This document shows positions 43,211 to 51,609 of a DNA stretch of 60,334 nt, in pieces. The stretch is taken from positions 1 to 60,334 of the forward strand of contig JAUHXC010000054.1 in the NCBI GenBank assembly GCA_030427205.1, read 5' to 3'. The position numbers were made by a program, and so were the translations under genes. Below the pieces are notes generated by a model, which had not been told where the DNA came from, made no database searches, and worked only from the letters and a program-made list of their open reading frames with translations. The DNA comes from a bacterium. Its GTDB lineage: Bacteria > Myxococcota_A > Bradymonadia > UBA7976 > UBA1532. The first letter of the stretch is position 1. Each line of letters starts with the position of its first letter.

Positions 43211-43867
43211 ATGCGCCCGCCCCCCACGCCGCCCGCCAGGGCCCTGACCGCGACCCTGTTCGCTGCGCTGCTCGCCGGGCTGCTCGCCGCACCGGCGCTC
43301 GCCCATCAGAAGCGCGCCGTACGCACTGCCACCGCCAGCGCCCGTCCGGTGGCCGACGCGGTGGCGCTCGACGTGATGCTCTGGCTGCGCTTCGCCGGCG
43401 AGCGGGCCGACGCGTTCCGCGCCCGCTTCGACGTCGATCGCTCGGGGCGCTTCGAACCCGCCGAGGCGGCGCTGGCCGGTGACAGCCTGGCCCCCGAAGC
43501 CATCGGCGGCTTCTTCGTGCGCTTCGACGGCGCCGCCCGCCCGCCGAAGACCGCCGAGGCCAAGGCGCGCATCGCCGACGGCGACGCCATCGAGGTCGCG
43601 GTGCTGCTCTCGTGGGCGCCTCATCCGGCCCGAGCGGTCGAGCTCGCCAGCCGCGCCGGCCGCGATCGTGAGGGCGCGCCGGTCATCATGGCCCGCTTCG
43701 CCGCGCTGCCCCCGCTGCGGCTCGTCTCGTCCCGGCCCGCCAGCGGCGGGGTCGCCGGGCCCGCGCCGTTGTTGCCCGGCGGAGACGGCCTCGCGGTGGA
43801 GCTGCGCCTCGACGATCCGGTGCCGCTGCCCGCCGAGCCGCCGGCCTCGCCCGAGGAGACGCCGTGA
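43211..43867 (+). CDS. Small exported protein with EF-hand-like motif
   Basis: A 218-residue protein with a signal peptide (about 1-31, ending PALAHQ). The mature part has one EF-hand-like loop (DVDRSGRFEPAEAAL) inside a helical stretch, so it may bind calcium, and a Pro-rich C-terminal end. It begins eight bases after the PHP lipoprotein and overlaps the next gene by four bases. I do not recognise a wider family. Confidence 0.7.
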   Translation: MRPPPTPPARALTATLFAALLAGLLAAPALAHQKRAVRTATASARPVADAVALDVMLWLRFAGERADAFRARFDVDRSGRFEPAEAALAGDSLAPEAIGGFFVRFDGAARPPKTAEAKARIADGDAIEVAVLLSWAPHPARAVELASRAGRDREGAPVIMARFAALPPLRLVSSRPASGGVAGPAPLLPGGDGLAVELRLDDPVPLPAEPPASPEETP

Positions 43868-44550
43868 AGCCCGCCGCCCTGCTGATGCTCGCCGCATCGA
43901 CCCTGACCGGCTGCCCCAGCGGCGGCGGCGGCGATGGCTTCGACGAGGCGGCGTGCACCGACGCCGGCGAGTGCTTCGACGCGCGCGTCGCGCCCGACGC
44001 GGCAGCGAGCCCCGATTCGGCCGCGATCCCCGACGCGGCAGCGCGCCCCGACGCTGCGCGAGCCGACGCGACAGCCAGCCCCGACGCGACAGCCAGCCCC
44101 GACGCTGCGCGAGCCGACGGCGCACCGCCGGATGCTGCCATGGTGTCTGACGGGGCGCCCGATGCTGCACAGGCCGACGCCGCGCCCGCCGACGCCGCGC
44201 CCGATGCGGCCCGGCCGACGCCCGTCGAGAGCTGCGACGAGATCAACAGCCGCGAATGCTTCGGTCACCCCGACTGCCCCGACGACGAGCGCTGCCAGGA
44301 CGTCGGCGGCCCCGACTTCCCGGTGCCGTGCTGCGTGCCCGGCCGCCGCGGCGACATCGAGCCCGGCGGATCGTGCGCCGAGGTCGACGGCCAGATCGAG
44401 TGCCGCAGCGGGGTCTGCATCGAGGACGTCGGCGGCGACGACGTCTGCTCCGGCCCGTGCGAGGGCGCGATGGACTGCCCGGCCGCGTTGCCGCGCTGCG
44501 TCGCGTTTCCCTTCGGCGGCACCGACTTCCTGTGGTGCTTCCCCGAATGA
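43864..44550 (+). CDS. Cys-rich lipoprotein with PDAA linker
   Basis: A 228-residue predicted lipoprotein (lipobox LTGC, Cys17). About 45-120 is a low-complexity Pro-Asp-Ala-Ala/Ser linker of a kind common in myxobacterial surface lipoproteins; about 120-228 holds 14 or so Cys in a compact, probably disulfide-bonded domain (ECFGHPDCPDDERCQDVGG ... CSGPCEGAMDCPAALPRC). GTG 43864 overlaps the previous stop as GTGA, and its own stop overlaps folK as ATGA. No catalytic motif. Confidence 0.78.
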   Translation: MKPAALLMLAASTLTGCPSGGGGDGFDEAACTDAGECFDARVAPDAAASPDSAAIPDAAARPDAARADATASPDATASPDAARADGAPPDAAMVSDGAPDAAQADAAPADAAPDAARPTPVESCDEINSRECFGHPDCPDDERCQDVGGPDFPVPCCVPGRRGDIEPGGSCAEVDGQIECRSGVCIEDVGGDDVCSGPCEGAMDCPAALPRCVAFPFGGTDFLWCFPE

Positions 44551-45044
44551 AGCCACGCCCCGTCTGGCTCTCGTTGGGCAGCAACATCGCCCCGCGACAC
44601 AACATGGTGCGCATGATCGACGCCCTGTGCCCGCTCGGCAGCGACCTCGTCGTCGGGCGCATCGTCGAGCTGGAGCCGGTGGGCCGCGGCGGCCCGCGCT
44701 TCCTCAATACCGTCGTGCGGATCGACGCGCGGCTCGACCCGCTCAAGCCGGCGCTCGAAGCCATCGAGATCGCGCTCGGCCGCCCCCGCTGGCGCCCCGA
44801 CGCCCGCGCCCTCGATCGCACCGCCGACATCGACGTGCTCTTCGTCGACGCCCCGCCGAGCGCGCTGCCCGACGAGCCCTGGGTCGCGCCGATGCTGCGC
44901 GAGCTGCTCGCCGCCGAGGGCCACCGGATCGACGTGCCCGCTCTGCCAGAGGGCGTCGCGCTCGACTGGCGCGGCTGCCCGATCGGCGACCGCCCCCGGC
45001 GGCTCGTCGCGGGCGCAGCGGGGCCCGCCAGCCCGATCCTCTGA
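44547..45044 (+). CDS. folK: HPPK-like 2-amino-4-hydroxy-6-hydroxymethyldihydropteridine diphosphokinase
   Basis: Transfers pyrophosphate from ATP to the pterin in folate synthesis. The 165 residues show the family's WLSLGSNIAPR, the FLNTVVRIDA strand, the RPRWRPDAR region and the DRTADIDVLF metal-binding block with two Asp. The protein is shorter and more divergent than the usual 160-170-residue enzyme only in its loop 3. Coupling to an exported lipoprotein by ATGA is odd for a cytosolic enzyme. Confidence 0.9.
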   Translation: MKPRPVWLSLGSNIAPRHNMVRMIDALCPLGSDLVVGRIVELEPVGRGGPRFLNTVVRIDARLDPLKPALEAIEIALGRPRWRPDARALDRTADIDVLFVDAPPSALPDEPWVAPMLRELLAAEGHRIDVPALPEGVALDWRGCPIGDRPRRLVAGAAGPASPIL

Positions 45045-45138
45045 ACGCCGAGTGCTGCGAACGCAAAATCAGGCTGTCAGCCATAAGCACCCGTTCTGAT
45101 CGGCTAAACGCTGTGTGTATCGTCTCCGGTTGAGCTTG

Positions 45139-45190
45139 TTTTGTGCGTTGCACAAAAGTGCGTGCTGCCCCATCATGGGCCAGCACGCAC
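45139..45190 (+). promoter_or_regulatory. Two adjacent hairpins upstream of the depolymerase gene
   Basis: First dyad: TTTTGTGC and GCACAAAA around a GTT loop (45139-45157). Second: GTGCGTGCTG (45158-45167) with CAGCACGCAC (45181-45190), extended by CCC/GGG with one bulge around CATCAT. They lie 37-88 bases before the ATG at 45227 and abut. Read on the minus strand the second is followed by TTTT. They may terminate folK readthrough or control the 5' leader. Confidence 0.45.
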
Positions 45191-45226
45191 CGCCCGCGCC
45201 CCGCGGGCCCAACCCCCGGAGGTCCG

Positions 45227-47965
45227 ATGAAGCCGCTCGCGCGCATCACCCTGCCGCTGCTCGCCGCCGGCGCTCTGCTCGCCATTGCGCTGTGCCCCGC
45301 GCCCGCCTCGGCGGCCAGCGTGCCCAACCAGCTCGACTGGGCCGAGGGCAGCAACTGGTCCTATCGAGCGAACTTCCTCGGCTTCCCCGAGGCGTGGGTC
45401 TACGTGCCCGACAGCTTCAGCGAGCGCGCGCCCGAGCGCCGGGGGCTGGTCTTCCACCTCATCGGCTGCGGGCAGGTGCCGTTTCAGGCCGCCCAGGCCG
45501 CCGGCTGGCCCGACGCCGCCGAGGCCCACGGGCTGGTCGTCGTCGTGCCCGGCCCCGCCGCGCCGGTGAACCCCAACCGCGATGCGCCGCAGGTCGAGTG
45601 CTTCAACTATGGCTACGACGGCGCCTTCGGGGTCTACGTGCCCCGCCGCGGCGACCCGGATCAGGCGGCGGTCATCGCCGCGGCGCGCGCCATGAGCACC
45701 GACGCCGACTTCGCCGATCTGGCCGTCGACCCCAACCAGGTCTACGTCACCGGCCTGTCCGCCGGCGGCGCGCTGGCCGTCGAGGTGGCCTGCATGGCCC
45801 CCGACGTCTTCGCCGGCGTCGCCACCTCGTCGGCGCCGGGCATCGCCACCGCCCAGGGCACCGCGGTGATGCCGCCGCCTTTCGGCTACGGGCCACAGAC
45901 GATCGTCAACCAGTGCCGCCAGTGGGCCGACCAGTCCGGCGCGCCCGACGCGCGGGCGCAGCTCGCCAGCCAGGTGATGGCCATCGTCTCCGACGACAAC
46001 GGCCTGCCCGCCGGCTTCGGCGCCTTCGATACCAGCAAGTTCGACAACCAGCAGATCTGGGACGGCGACAAGTTCTGCCCGCATGTCTACCAGGAGCACC
46101 GCGCGGCGGCCTTCGCCGAGATCCTGGATGTCGAGCAGGTGGGCGAGGGGGTCGAGCTGGCCCGCGGTGAAGGCATCGGCTGCCCGGGCGGCGAGCGCAG
46201 CGTCGACGACGGCGGCGAGGTCAGCTGCGTGATCAACGACTTCGTGCGCCGCGACTGGGTCGCCCGGGCCGACGTCTGGGCCGACGCCGAGGGCAATACC
46301 CGGCTGGTGCAGATCGAGCAGGACACCCTGCGCCACGCGTGGCCCTCGGGCCCGCTGGCCGAGTCCGATACGGCCGCGCGCCCGAGCCGGGCCGAGCTGC
46401 GCGACGCCGGGCTCATCGTCGAGGCGACTGGTGAGTTCGACCGCAACCGCATGGGGCTGGCGCAGAACGGGCAGTACGGTGTCATCTACTTCAACCACGA
46501 TGCCATCGACTTCCCGATGTACATCGCGGGTTTGTGGAGCCATAACAACCCGCGCCTGCCGCGGCATCAGCCGCCCGTATTCGACGATCTCGTCGCCGAC
46601 GACAGCGTCGACGCCAACGGCGCCGGGCAGCTCGACGTTCAGGGCCGGGCGGTGGCCTGGGGTGAGGCCGCCATCGCCGAGCTCACCCTGACCCTCGCCG
46701 ACGCGGCGGGCAGCGAGGTCGCCGCCTTCGAGGCGCCGGTCGACGGATCGGGCGACGTGGCGTTCGAGGTGCACTTCCCCGGGCTCGACGACGGCCGCTA
46801 CCGGCTGACGCTGCGCGCCGTGGACGAGACCGGCGCCGCCACCGAGGCCGCGCTCGGGGTCACCGTGGGCGAGGTGGCCGGCATACCGCCGACGGTGAGC
46901 CTCGATCAGGCGGCCAGCGCCGGGCCCGGCTGCCTGCGCATCGGCGGCGCCGCCGACGACGCCGACGGCCGCGCCGAGCGGGTCGAGCTGACCTTCATCG
47001 GCCGCGGCACCTCGAATACCGACGTGGTCGACGGCCGCTGGGAGGCGGTGCAGTGCGACCTGCAGCCGGGCACCTACGCCATCTTCGCCGTGGCCGTCGA
47101 CGACGCGGGCGATCACAGCCCACCGACCGCGATCACCCGGGTGACCGTGGGCGGGCAGGACGTGGAGAGCGCCTCGGGCGACCTGACCGCGCACAGCAAC
47201 GCCGGCCGGGTGGTCCGCTTCACCCCCGAGTACTTCGACTATCGCGAGCGCTACTGCGAGCTGGTGTTCTACGTCTGGCAGTGCGAGGCCTTCGACCTCT
47301 ACCGCTGCGGCGCCGACCAGCCGTGGAGCGACGCCGAGCCCGACTGCGGCGGCGCCGAAGGCCGGGCCGCGCTCACCCTCGAGGTCGACGCCCCCGCGGC
47401 GGCCGCGGTGGGCATGGCCGTGCCCTTCACCATGACGGTGCGCAACGACGGCCCGGACGACGCCCCGGCGACGTTCCTCATCGACCCGCTGCCCCGCGCC
47501 CTGCGCTACGTCGCCGGCGACGACCGCTGCGGGCTGATCGGCGGCACGGTCATCTGTCATCTCGGCACCCTCGCGGCGGGCGAGGCGGCCCACGTCGAGC
47601 TCTCGACCGAGGCCGTCGGCGGCGGCGCGATCGTCAACAAGCCGCGCGCCGGCAGCGCCATCAGCCCCGAGGCCGAGGTGGCCGTCGCGATCCAGATCGC
47701 CGGCGGCAGCGACGCCGCGGGCGATGTCGACCCGTGGTCGGGCATCGACGGCGGCGAGCTCGAGCCCGAGGAGCCGGAGCCCGAGCCGGGGGCCGGCGTC
47801 GTGATCGGCTGCGCGACGACCCCCGGTCTGGTCGTCGGAACCCTGCCCGGCGGAACCCTGCCCGGCGGAACCCTGCCCTTCGCCCTCTTCGCCGGCCTCG
47901 CGCTCGCGCTGCGTCGTCGTCGCGCCGCTCGACCCCCTGCCCCGAAGGGCCGATACGTGGCATAG
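45227..47965 (+). CDS. Secreted PHB-depolymerase-like esterase with MYXO-CTERM-like tail
   Basis: A 912-residue exported hydrolase. The signal peptide ends near ASAAS (about 30). The catalytic alpha/beta domain (about 40-400) shows the GxSxG nucleophile TGLSAGGAL with Ser178, and the His in LRHAWPSGP; the oxyanion His-Ile-Gly is HLIGCG. Beta-sandwich domains (about 450-700, GLDDGRYRLTLRAVD; TYAIFAVAVDDAGDH) resemble Fn3/Big folds, and a CARDB-like domain follows. The C-terminus has Cys, a repeated GTLPG linker, a hydrophobic run and RRRR, the pattern of MYXO-CTERM sorting tails. GGAGG precedes the ATG. It would attack polyester or a similar polymer outside the cell. Confidence 0.87.
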   Translation: MKPLARITLPLLAAGALLAIALCPAPASAASVPNQLDWAEGSNWSYRANFLGFPEAWVYVPDSFSERAPERRGLVFHLIGCGQVPFQAAQAAGWPDAAEAHGLVVVVPGPAAPVNPNRDAPQVECFNYGYDGAFGVYVPRRGDPDQAAVIAAARAMSTDADFADLAVDPNQVYVTGLSAGGALAVEVACMAPDVFAGVATSSAPGIATAQGTAVMPPPFGYGPQTIVNQCRQWADQSGAPDARAQLASQVMAIVSDDNGLPAGFGAFDTSKFDNQQIWDGDKFCPHVYQEHRAAAFAEILDVEQVGEGVELARGEGIGCPGGERSVDDGGEVSCVINDFVRRDWVARADVWADAEGNTRLVQIEQDTLRHAWPSGPLAESDTAARPSRAELRDAGLIVEATGEFDRNRMGLAQNGQYGVIYFNHDAIDFPMYIAGLWSHNNPRLPRHQPPVFDDLVADDSVDANGAGQLDVQGRAVAWGEAAIAELTLTLADAAGSEVAAFEAPVDGSGDVAFEVHFPGLDDGRYRLTLRAVDETGAATEAALGVTVGEVAGIPPTVSLDQAASAGPGCLRIGGAADDADGRAERVELTFIGRGTSNTDVVDGRWEAVQCDLQPGTYAIFAVAVDDAGDHSPPTAITRVTVGGQDVESASGDLTAHSNAGRVVRFTPEYFDYRERYCELVFYVWQCEAFDLYRCGADQPWSDAEPDCGGAEGRAALTLEVDAPAAAAVGMAVPFTMTVRNDGPDDAPATFLIDPLPRALRYVAGDDRCGLIGGTVICHLGTLAAGEAAHVELSTEAVGGGAIVNKPRAGSAISPEAEVAVAIQIAGGSDAAGDVDPWSGIDGGELEPEEPEPEPGAGVVIGCATTPGLVVGTLPGGTLPGGTLPFALFAGLALALRRRRAARPPAPKGRYVA
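47837..47878. repeat. 15-bp tandem repeat in the depolymerase C-tail
   Basis: About three copies of GGAACCCTGCCCGGC (47837, 47852, 47867 partial) encode GTLPG repeats between the tail Cys and the hydrophobic anchor. Confidence 0.8.
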
Positions 47966-47992
47966 AGACCGCGGATCAACACCGAGGTCACC

Positions 47993-48970
47993 ATGCAACA
48001 CGCTCAGCTGCCCACATCCGACCGCCTCTCGTGGCGCCCGATCTCCACCGACGACCTGCTCGACTTCCACCGACTCATCGCCGATCCCCACGTGCGGCGC
48101 TATCTCTGTGACGGGCAGGCGCTCGACCGGGCGTGGTGCGCCGAGCAGATCACCGCGGCGCAGGCGCTCGCCGAGGCGCGCGGGCTGACCCTGTGGCTGC
48201 TGCGGCTCGCCGACGACGGGCCGCCGGTGGGCTTCGCCGGGTTCAAGGTGTTCGATGAGATGGGTCCGGCGCCGCAGCTGCTCTATGCCTTCGTCGAGTC
48301 GGTCACGGGCCGGGGTTTGGCGACCGAAGCAGTGCGGGCCCTCATCCCGGTGGCGGTGGCGGCGGGCCTCGACCCCATCACTGCCGCCGTGGACGGGCCC
48401 AACGTCGCTTCGCTGCGGGTGCTGGCCAAGGCCGGGTTCGCGCAGGTGCGCACCACCGACGAGGGCGCTTTCGGATCGACGGTCCACCTCGAACGACGGG
48501 CGCAGGTGAGCCTCGAGCCGTTGACCGCCGAGACCTGTCGCGCGGTGATGAAGCTCGCGGTCGCGCCGTCGCAAACGGGCTTCGTCGCGTCCAACGCCGT
48601 CAGCATCGCCCAGGCGCACTTCAGCGAGGTCGCCTGGTTTCGGGGCATCTACGCCGAGGGCGTGCCGGTGGGCTTCGTGATGCTGGCCCTCAACGACGAG
48701 CCCTACCTCTGGCGGCTGATGATCGACGCCCGGCACCAGGGCCGCGGCTACGGCCGGCAGGCCATGCGGCAGATCATCGCCTTCGCCCGGCAACGGCCCG
48801 GCGCCGCCGGCATGTGGCTGAGCTTCGTGCCCGGCGAGGGCAACCCGTCGCCGTTCTACCGCAGCCTGGGCTTCGTCGAGACCGGCGAGATCGACGAGGG
48901 GGAGCGCGTCATGCGTCTGGCGTTCGGGCCCGAGGGCGGCGCCGCCGCGCTGAGCGTCTCGACGGGTTGA
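47993..48970 (+). CDS. Tandem GNAT acetyltransferase (two domains)
   Basis: A 325-residue protein made of two GNAT folds. The first (about 1-165) is RimJ/RimL-like (LSWRPISTDDLLDFHRLI; TGRGLATEAVRALIPVAV; DGPNVASLRVLAKAGF); the second (about 170-320) is of the diamine/spermidine acetyltransferase style (VSLEPLTAETC; YLWRLMIDARHQGRGYGRQAMRQII with the acetyl-CoA pyrophosphate loop; NPSPFYRSLGFVETGEI). CGAGG precedes the ATG. Both acetyl-CoA loops are intact (TGRGLAT, QGRGYGR), so both halves may be active. The substrate is unknown. Confidence 0.86.
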   Translation: MQHAQLPTSDRLSWRPISTDDLLDFHRLIADPHVRRYLCDGQALDRAWCAEQITAAQALAEARGLTLWLLRLADDGPPVGFAGFKVFDEMGPAPQLLYAFVESVTGRGLATEAVRALIPVAVAAGLDPITAAVDGPNVASLRVLAKAGFAQVRTTDEGAFGSTVHLERRAQVSLEPLTAETCRAVMKLAVAPSQTGFVASNAVSIAQAHFSEVAWFRGIYAEGVPVGFVMLALNDEPYLWRLMIDARHQGRGYGRQAMRQIIAFARQRPGAAGMWLSFVPGEGNPSPFYRSLGFVETGEIDEGERVMRLAFGPEGGAAALSVSTG

Positions 48971-49019
48971 AGCCGCGGCCGGCGGCAGACGATCATGGCG
49001 GCCCATCAGCGAGGTGCCC

Positions 49020-49808
49020 ATGCCGTCCGCTTCGATCCTGCACGATGCCCACGTCCTGCTCACCGGCGCCTCATCGGGCATCGGCGCGGCGCTCGCCCGG
49101 GCGCTGGCCGATCGCGGCGCCCGGCTGACCCTCGTCGCCCGCCGCGAAGCCCGCCTGCGCGCGCTGGCCGACGAGATGCCCGGTGAGCATCACGTCCTGC
49201 CCGCCGACCTCGCCGACCTCGACGCGGCCGACCGTGTCGCTTCACGCGCGGTCGAGGCCGGCGGACCGATCGACGTCCTGATCAACAACGCGGGGGTGCA
49301 GATCGTGCGCCCCACCGCGCAGACCACCGCCGCGGAGGGCGAGTGGCTGCTGCGCGTCGATACCCTTGCGCCGTTCCGCCTGATGCACGCCGCGCTCGGC
49401 CCGATGCTCGACCGGGGGCGGGGCAGCATCGTCAACATCGCGTCGCTGGCGGCGATCGTGCCCACCGCGGGCATGTTCCACTACAGCGCGGCCAAGGCGG
49501 CGCTCGCCGGCGGCTCGGAGGCGCTGGCCAGCGAGCTGCGCGGCACGGGGGTGCATGTGCTCACCGTCTACCCCGGCCCGGTCGAGACCGAGATGGCGGC
49601 CGCCGCGGTGCAGCAATACGCCCGCGACCCCACCGGCGCGATGCCCGTGGGCACCGCCGCGGGGCTGGCCCGGCGGGTGGTGGCGGCCATCGAACGCCGC
49701 CGGCCGCGGCTGTACTACCCGCGCGCCTACGGGCTGGCCAACGCCTTCCCGGGCACGACCCGGTTCCTCGTCGATCGGCTGACGCCGGCGCTGGTCGGCG
49801 GCGGCTGA
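49020..49808 (+). CDS. Short-chain dehydrogenase/reductase
   Basis: A 262-residue classical SDR. The dinucleotide loop is TGASSGIG near the N-terminus, NNAG follows, and catalytic Ser, Tyr and Lys sit in IVNIASLAA and FHYSAAKAAL. The Arg-rich cofactor strand (LVARREARL) suggests NADPH. I start at ATG 49020, with GAGG five to nine bases upstream; a GTG at 49014 would sit in that site. The substrate is unknown. Confidence 0.88.
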   Translation: MPSASILHDAHVLLTGASSGIGAALARALADRGARLTLVARREARLRALADEMPGEHHVLPADLADLDAADRVASRAVEAGGPIDVLINNAGVQIVRPTAQTTAAEGEWLLRVDTLAPFRLMHAALGPMLDRGRGSIVNIASLAAIVPTAGMFHYSAAKAALAGGSEALASELRGTGVHVLTVYPGPVETEMAAAAVQQYARDPTGAMPVGTAAGLARRVVAAIERRRPRLYYPRAYGLANAFPGTTRFLVDRLTPALVGGG

Positions 49809-49890
49809 TGCGCTGACGGTCACAAATTGTCCATTTCGTGGTGCATACATTTTTATGGTCGTCGATTTTTCAATATGAGATTCCGGTGTG

Positions 49891-49919
49891 TTGAGTCGAT
49901 TTTGAAAGGACCTTGTAAG
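49891..49919 (+). promoter_or_regulatory. Possible promoter of the TSP3 genes
   Basis: TTGAGT (49891-49896), a 17-base spacer and TGTAAG (49914-49919) lie 127 bases before the ATG at 50047, in a markedly AT-rich 238-base gap after the SDR. Other weaker candidates exist in the same stretch. Confidence 0.45.
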
Positions 49920-50046
49920 GAACTCGGCTCGACAGCCGCCGCCCGCCCCGCCTAGCGTGATCCCGTCGGGCGCCGGGGAGGCCCCGCCCGCAGCCACGAA
50001 AACCAATCAGTGCATTCCCGGCGACCGCCGGGAGAACGGTCGGATC

Positions 50047-51609
50047 ATGCGTGACCTCGTGCTCATCGCCAGCGCCCTCTGTGCATCCACGTCCCTCGCC
50101 CTGGCTCAGGACGACGCCCCCTGGGGCGCGTCGGCGGGTCAGCGGCCCATCGAGCTGGCCCGGCTCGACGGCTTCCCCGGGGCCTTGCCGATCGGCCCCG
50201 TCGAAGCGGATGGCGGGCGGTCCGCGCTGCGCACGCTGGCGGTGCACGCCGACGGCGCGATCGAGCTCGACCCGCTCGACGAGGCCCTGGGTGAGCCGGA
50301 CATGCTGCTTGGGGTCGAGCGGTGGATCATCGCGCCGCTGTGGTTTCACTTCGACGGCAAGTGCCCCGGCCGCCCCGAGCGCAACGACACCCGCTATGCC
50401 GTCGAGGACGGCGGGCTGATCATCCGCTGGACGAACATGACCGTCGGCGGCACCGCGTGCGACGCGAACGCGGCGCTGTACGACTTCGAGGTCCGCCTGG
50501 AGGTCGTCGACGTCGCCGGCCAGACCGTGGTCGGGCGGCCCGCCGACGGGGCCGACGCGCTGCGCATGACCTTCGCCTACGGCGCGCTGCCGCAGCATGG
50601 CTTCCCCCGCGCGGGTATCGCGCTGCCGAGCCAGAACCTGGAGCTCTTCCCCGACGAGGCCAAGGGCATCCCGCGCACCGACCGGGCGCTGCGCCTGATG
50701 ACCGAGGGCAGCGAAGGCGAGCGCGGCGCCGAGGATGGGTCCGGCCGGGCGGTCGTGCCGGGGATCTGGGTCATCGAGCTGGGCTTCGACGGGCGGCTGC
50801 GGCACGACCCCGACCGGGATGGTGTACGCAGCGCCGACAACTGCCCGTGGAGCGCCAACCCGGAGCAGGCGAACTTCGTGGTGCCCGACCGCGACCCACA
50901 CGATGGCGTCGCGCCCGCGCAGGACAACGTGGGCGACGCGTGCGATACGGACCACGACAACGACGGCCGTCGCAACGGTCTCGACAACTGTGCATGGGTG
51001 CCGAATCGTGAACAGGATGATCAGGACGGCGACGCGCGCGGCGACGTATGTGACCCCGACCGGGACGGCGATGGGGTACCCGACTGGTCGGACAATTGTC
51101 TGCTCGAGCCCAACCCGGCCCAGCTCGATTTCGACTTGGACGGCCGCGGCGACCGCTGTGACGCCGACCCGGATGGCGATGGGCACCCCACGTTCGATGC
51201 CCGTGGGCGCCCGCATGATGCTTGCCCTTGGGTCGCCGATTCCGTACAGCTTGACAGCGATGGTGACGGGCTGGGTGACGCGTGTGATACCCGACCCGCG
51301 CAGTGGGCAGACGAGGATGAGCGCGTGCTGCAACTCGACTCCGATGGCGACGACGTGCCGGATACGGATGATATCTGCCCGTGGGCGCCCGACCCGCGGC
51401 AACTCGACGAAGACGCCGATGGGCTGGGCGACGCGTGCGACCCGGACGCCGATGGCGACGGTGTCTTGGACATCTACCAGGGGCGCTGCTTCTCGTCGAA
51501 GGTCGGCCTGCTCGGTGATTGCCCCGCTGTTGCTGGCGACGAGGCGTGGCACGGGGTCGAGGTGCGGATGGACGTCTCCCATATCCGGAACGGACATTGG
51601 CCGTGGTGA
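50047..51609 (+). CDS. Secreted TSP3-repeat protein without sorting tail
   Basis: A 520-residue exported protein. The signal peptide ends near LALAQDD. The N-terminal part (about 25-255) is a beta-rich domain of the nidogen-like type (IAPLWFHFDG; GLIIRWTNMTVGGTACD; ALYDFEVRLEVVDVAG). About 260-480 is a run of thrombospondin type-3 calcium-binding repeats (DPDRDGVRSADNCPWSANPEQ and similar, with Asp-x-Asp-x-Asp loops). The last 40 residues have no Cys-hydrophobic-Arg tail, so unlike the next gene it is predicted to be released. The stop overlaps the next start (GTGA). Confidence 0.86.
   Translation: MRDLVLIASALCASTSLALAQDDAPWGASAGQRPIELARLDGFPGALPIGPVEADGGRSALRTLAVHADGAIELDPLDEALGEPDMLLGVERWIIAPLWFHFDGKCPGRPERNDTRYAVEDGGLIIRWTNMTVGGTACDANAALYDFEVRLEVVDVAGQTVVGRPADGADALRMTFAYGALPQHGFPRAGIALPSQNLELFPDEAKGIPRTDRALRLMTEGSEGERGAEDGSGRAVVPGIWVIELGFDGRLRHDPDRDGVRSADNCPWSANPEQANFVVPDRDPHDGVAPAQDNVGDACDTDHDNDGRRNGLDNCAWVPNREQDDQDGDARGDVCDPDRDGDGVPDWSDNCLLEPNPAQLDFDLDGRGDRCDADPDGDGHPTFDARGRPHDACPWVADSVQLDSDGDGLGDACDTRPAQWADEDERVLQLDSDGDDVPDTDDICPWAPDPRQLDEDADGLGDACDPDADGDGVLDIYQGRCFSSKVGLLGDCPAVAGDEAWHGVEVRMDVSHIRNGHWPW

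Noticed and set aside
39685..43227. Minus-strand open frame of about 1180 codons opposite the PHP lipoprotein
   Set aside because: Shadow of the coding strand; no domain or start context.
45173..49081. Minus-strand open frame of about 1300 codons
   Set aside because: Spans two unrelated plus-strand genes and their gap; Ala/Gly/Val/Asp-rich without motifs.
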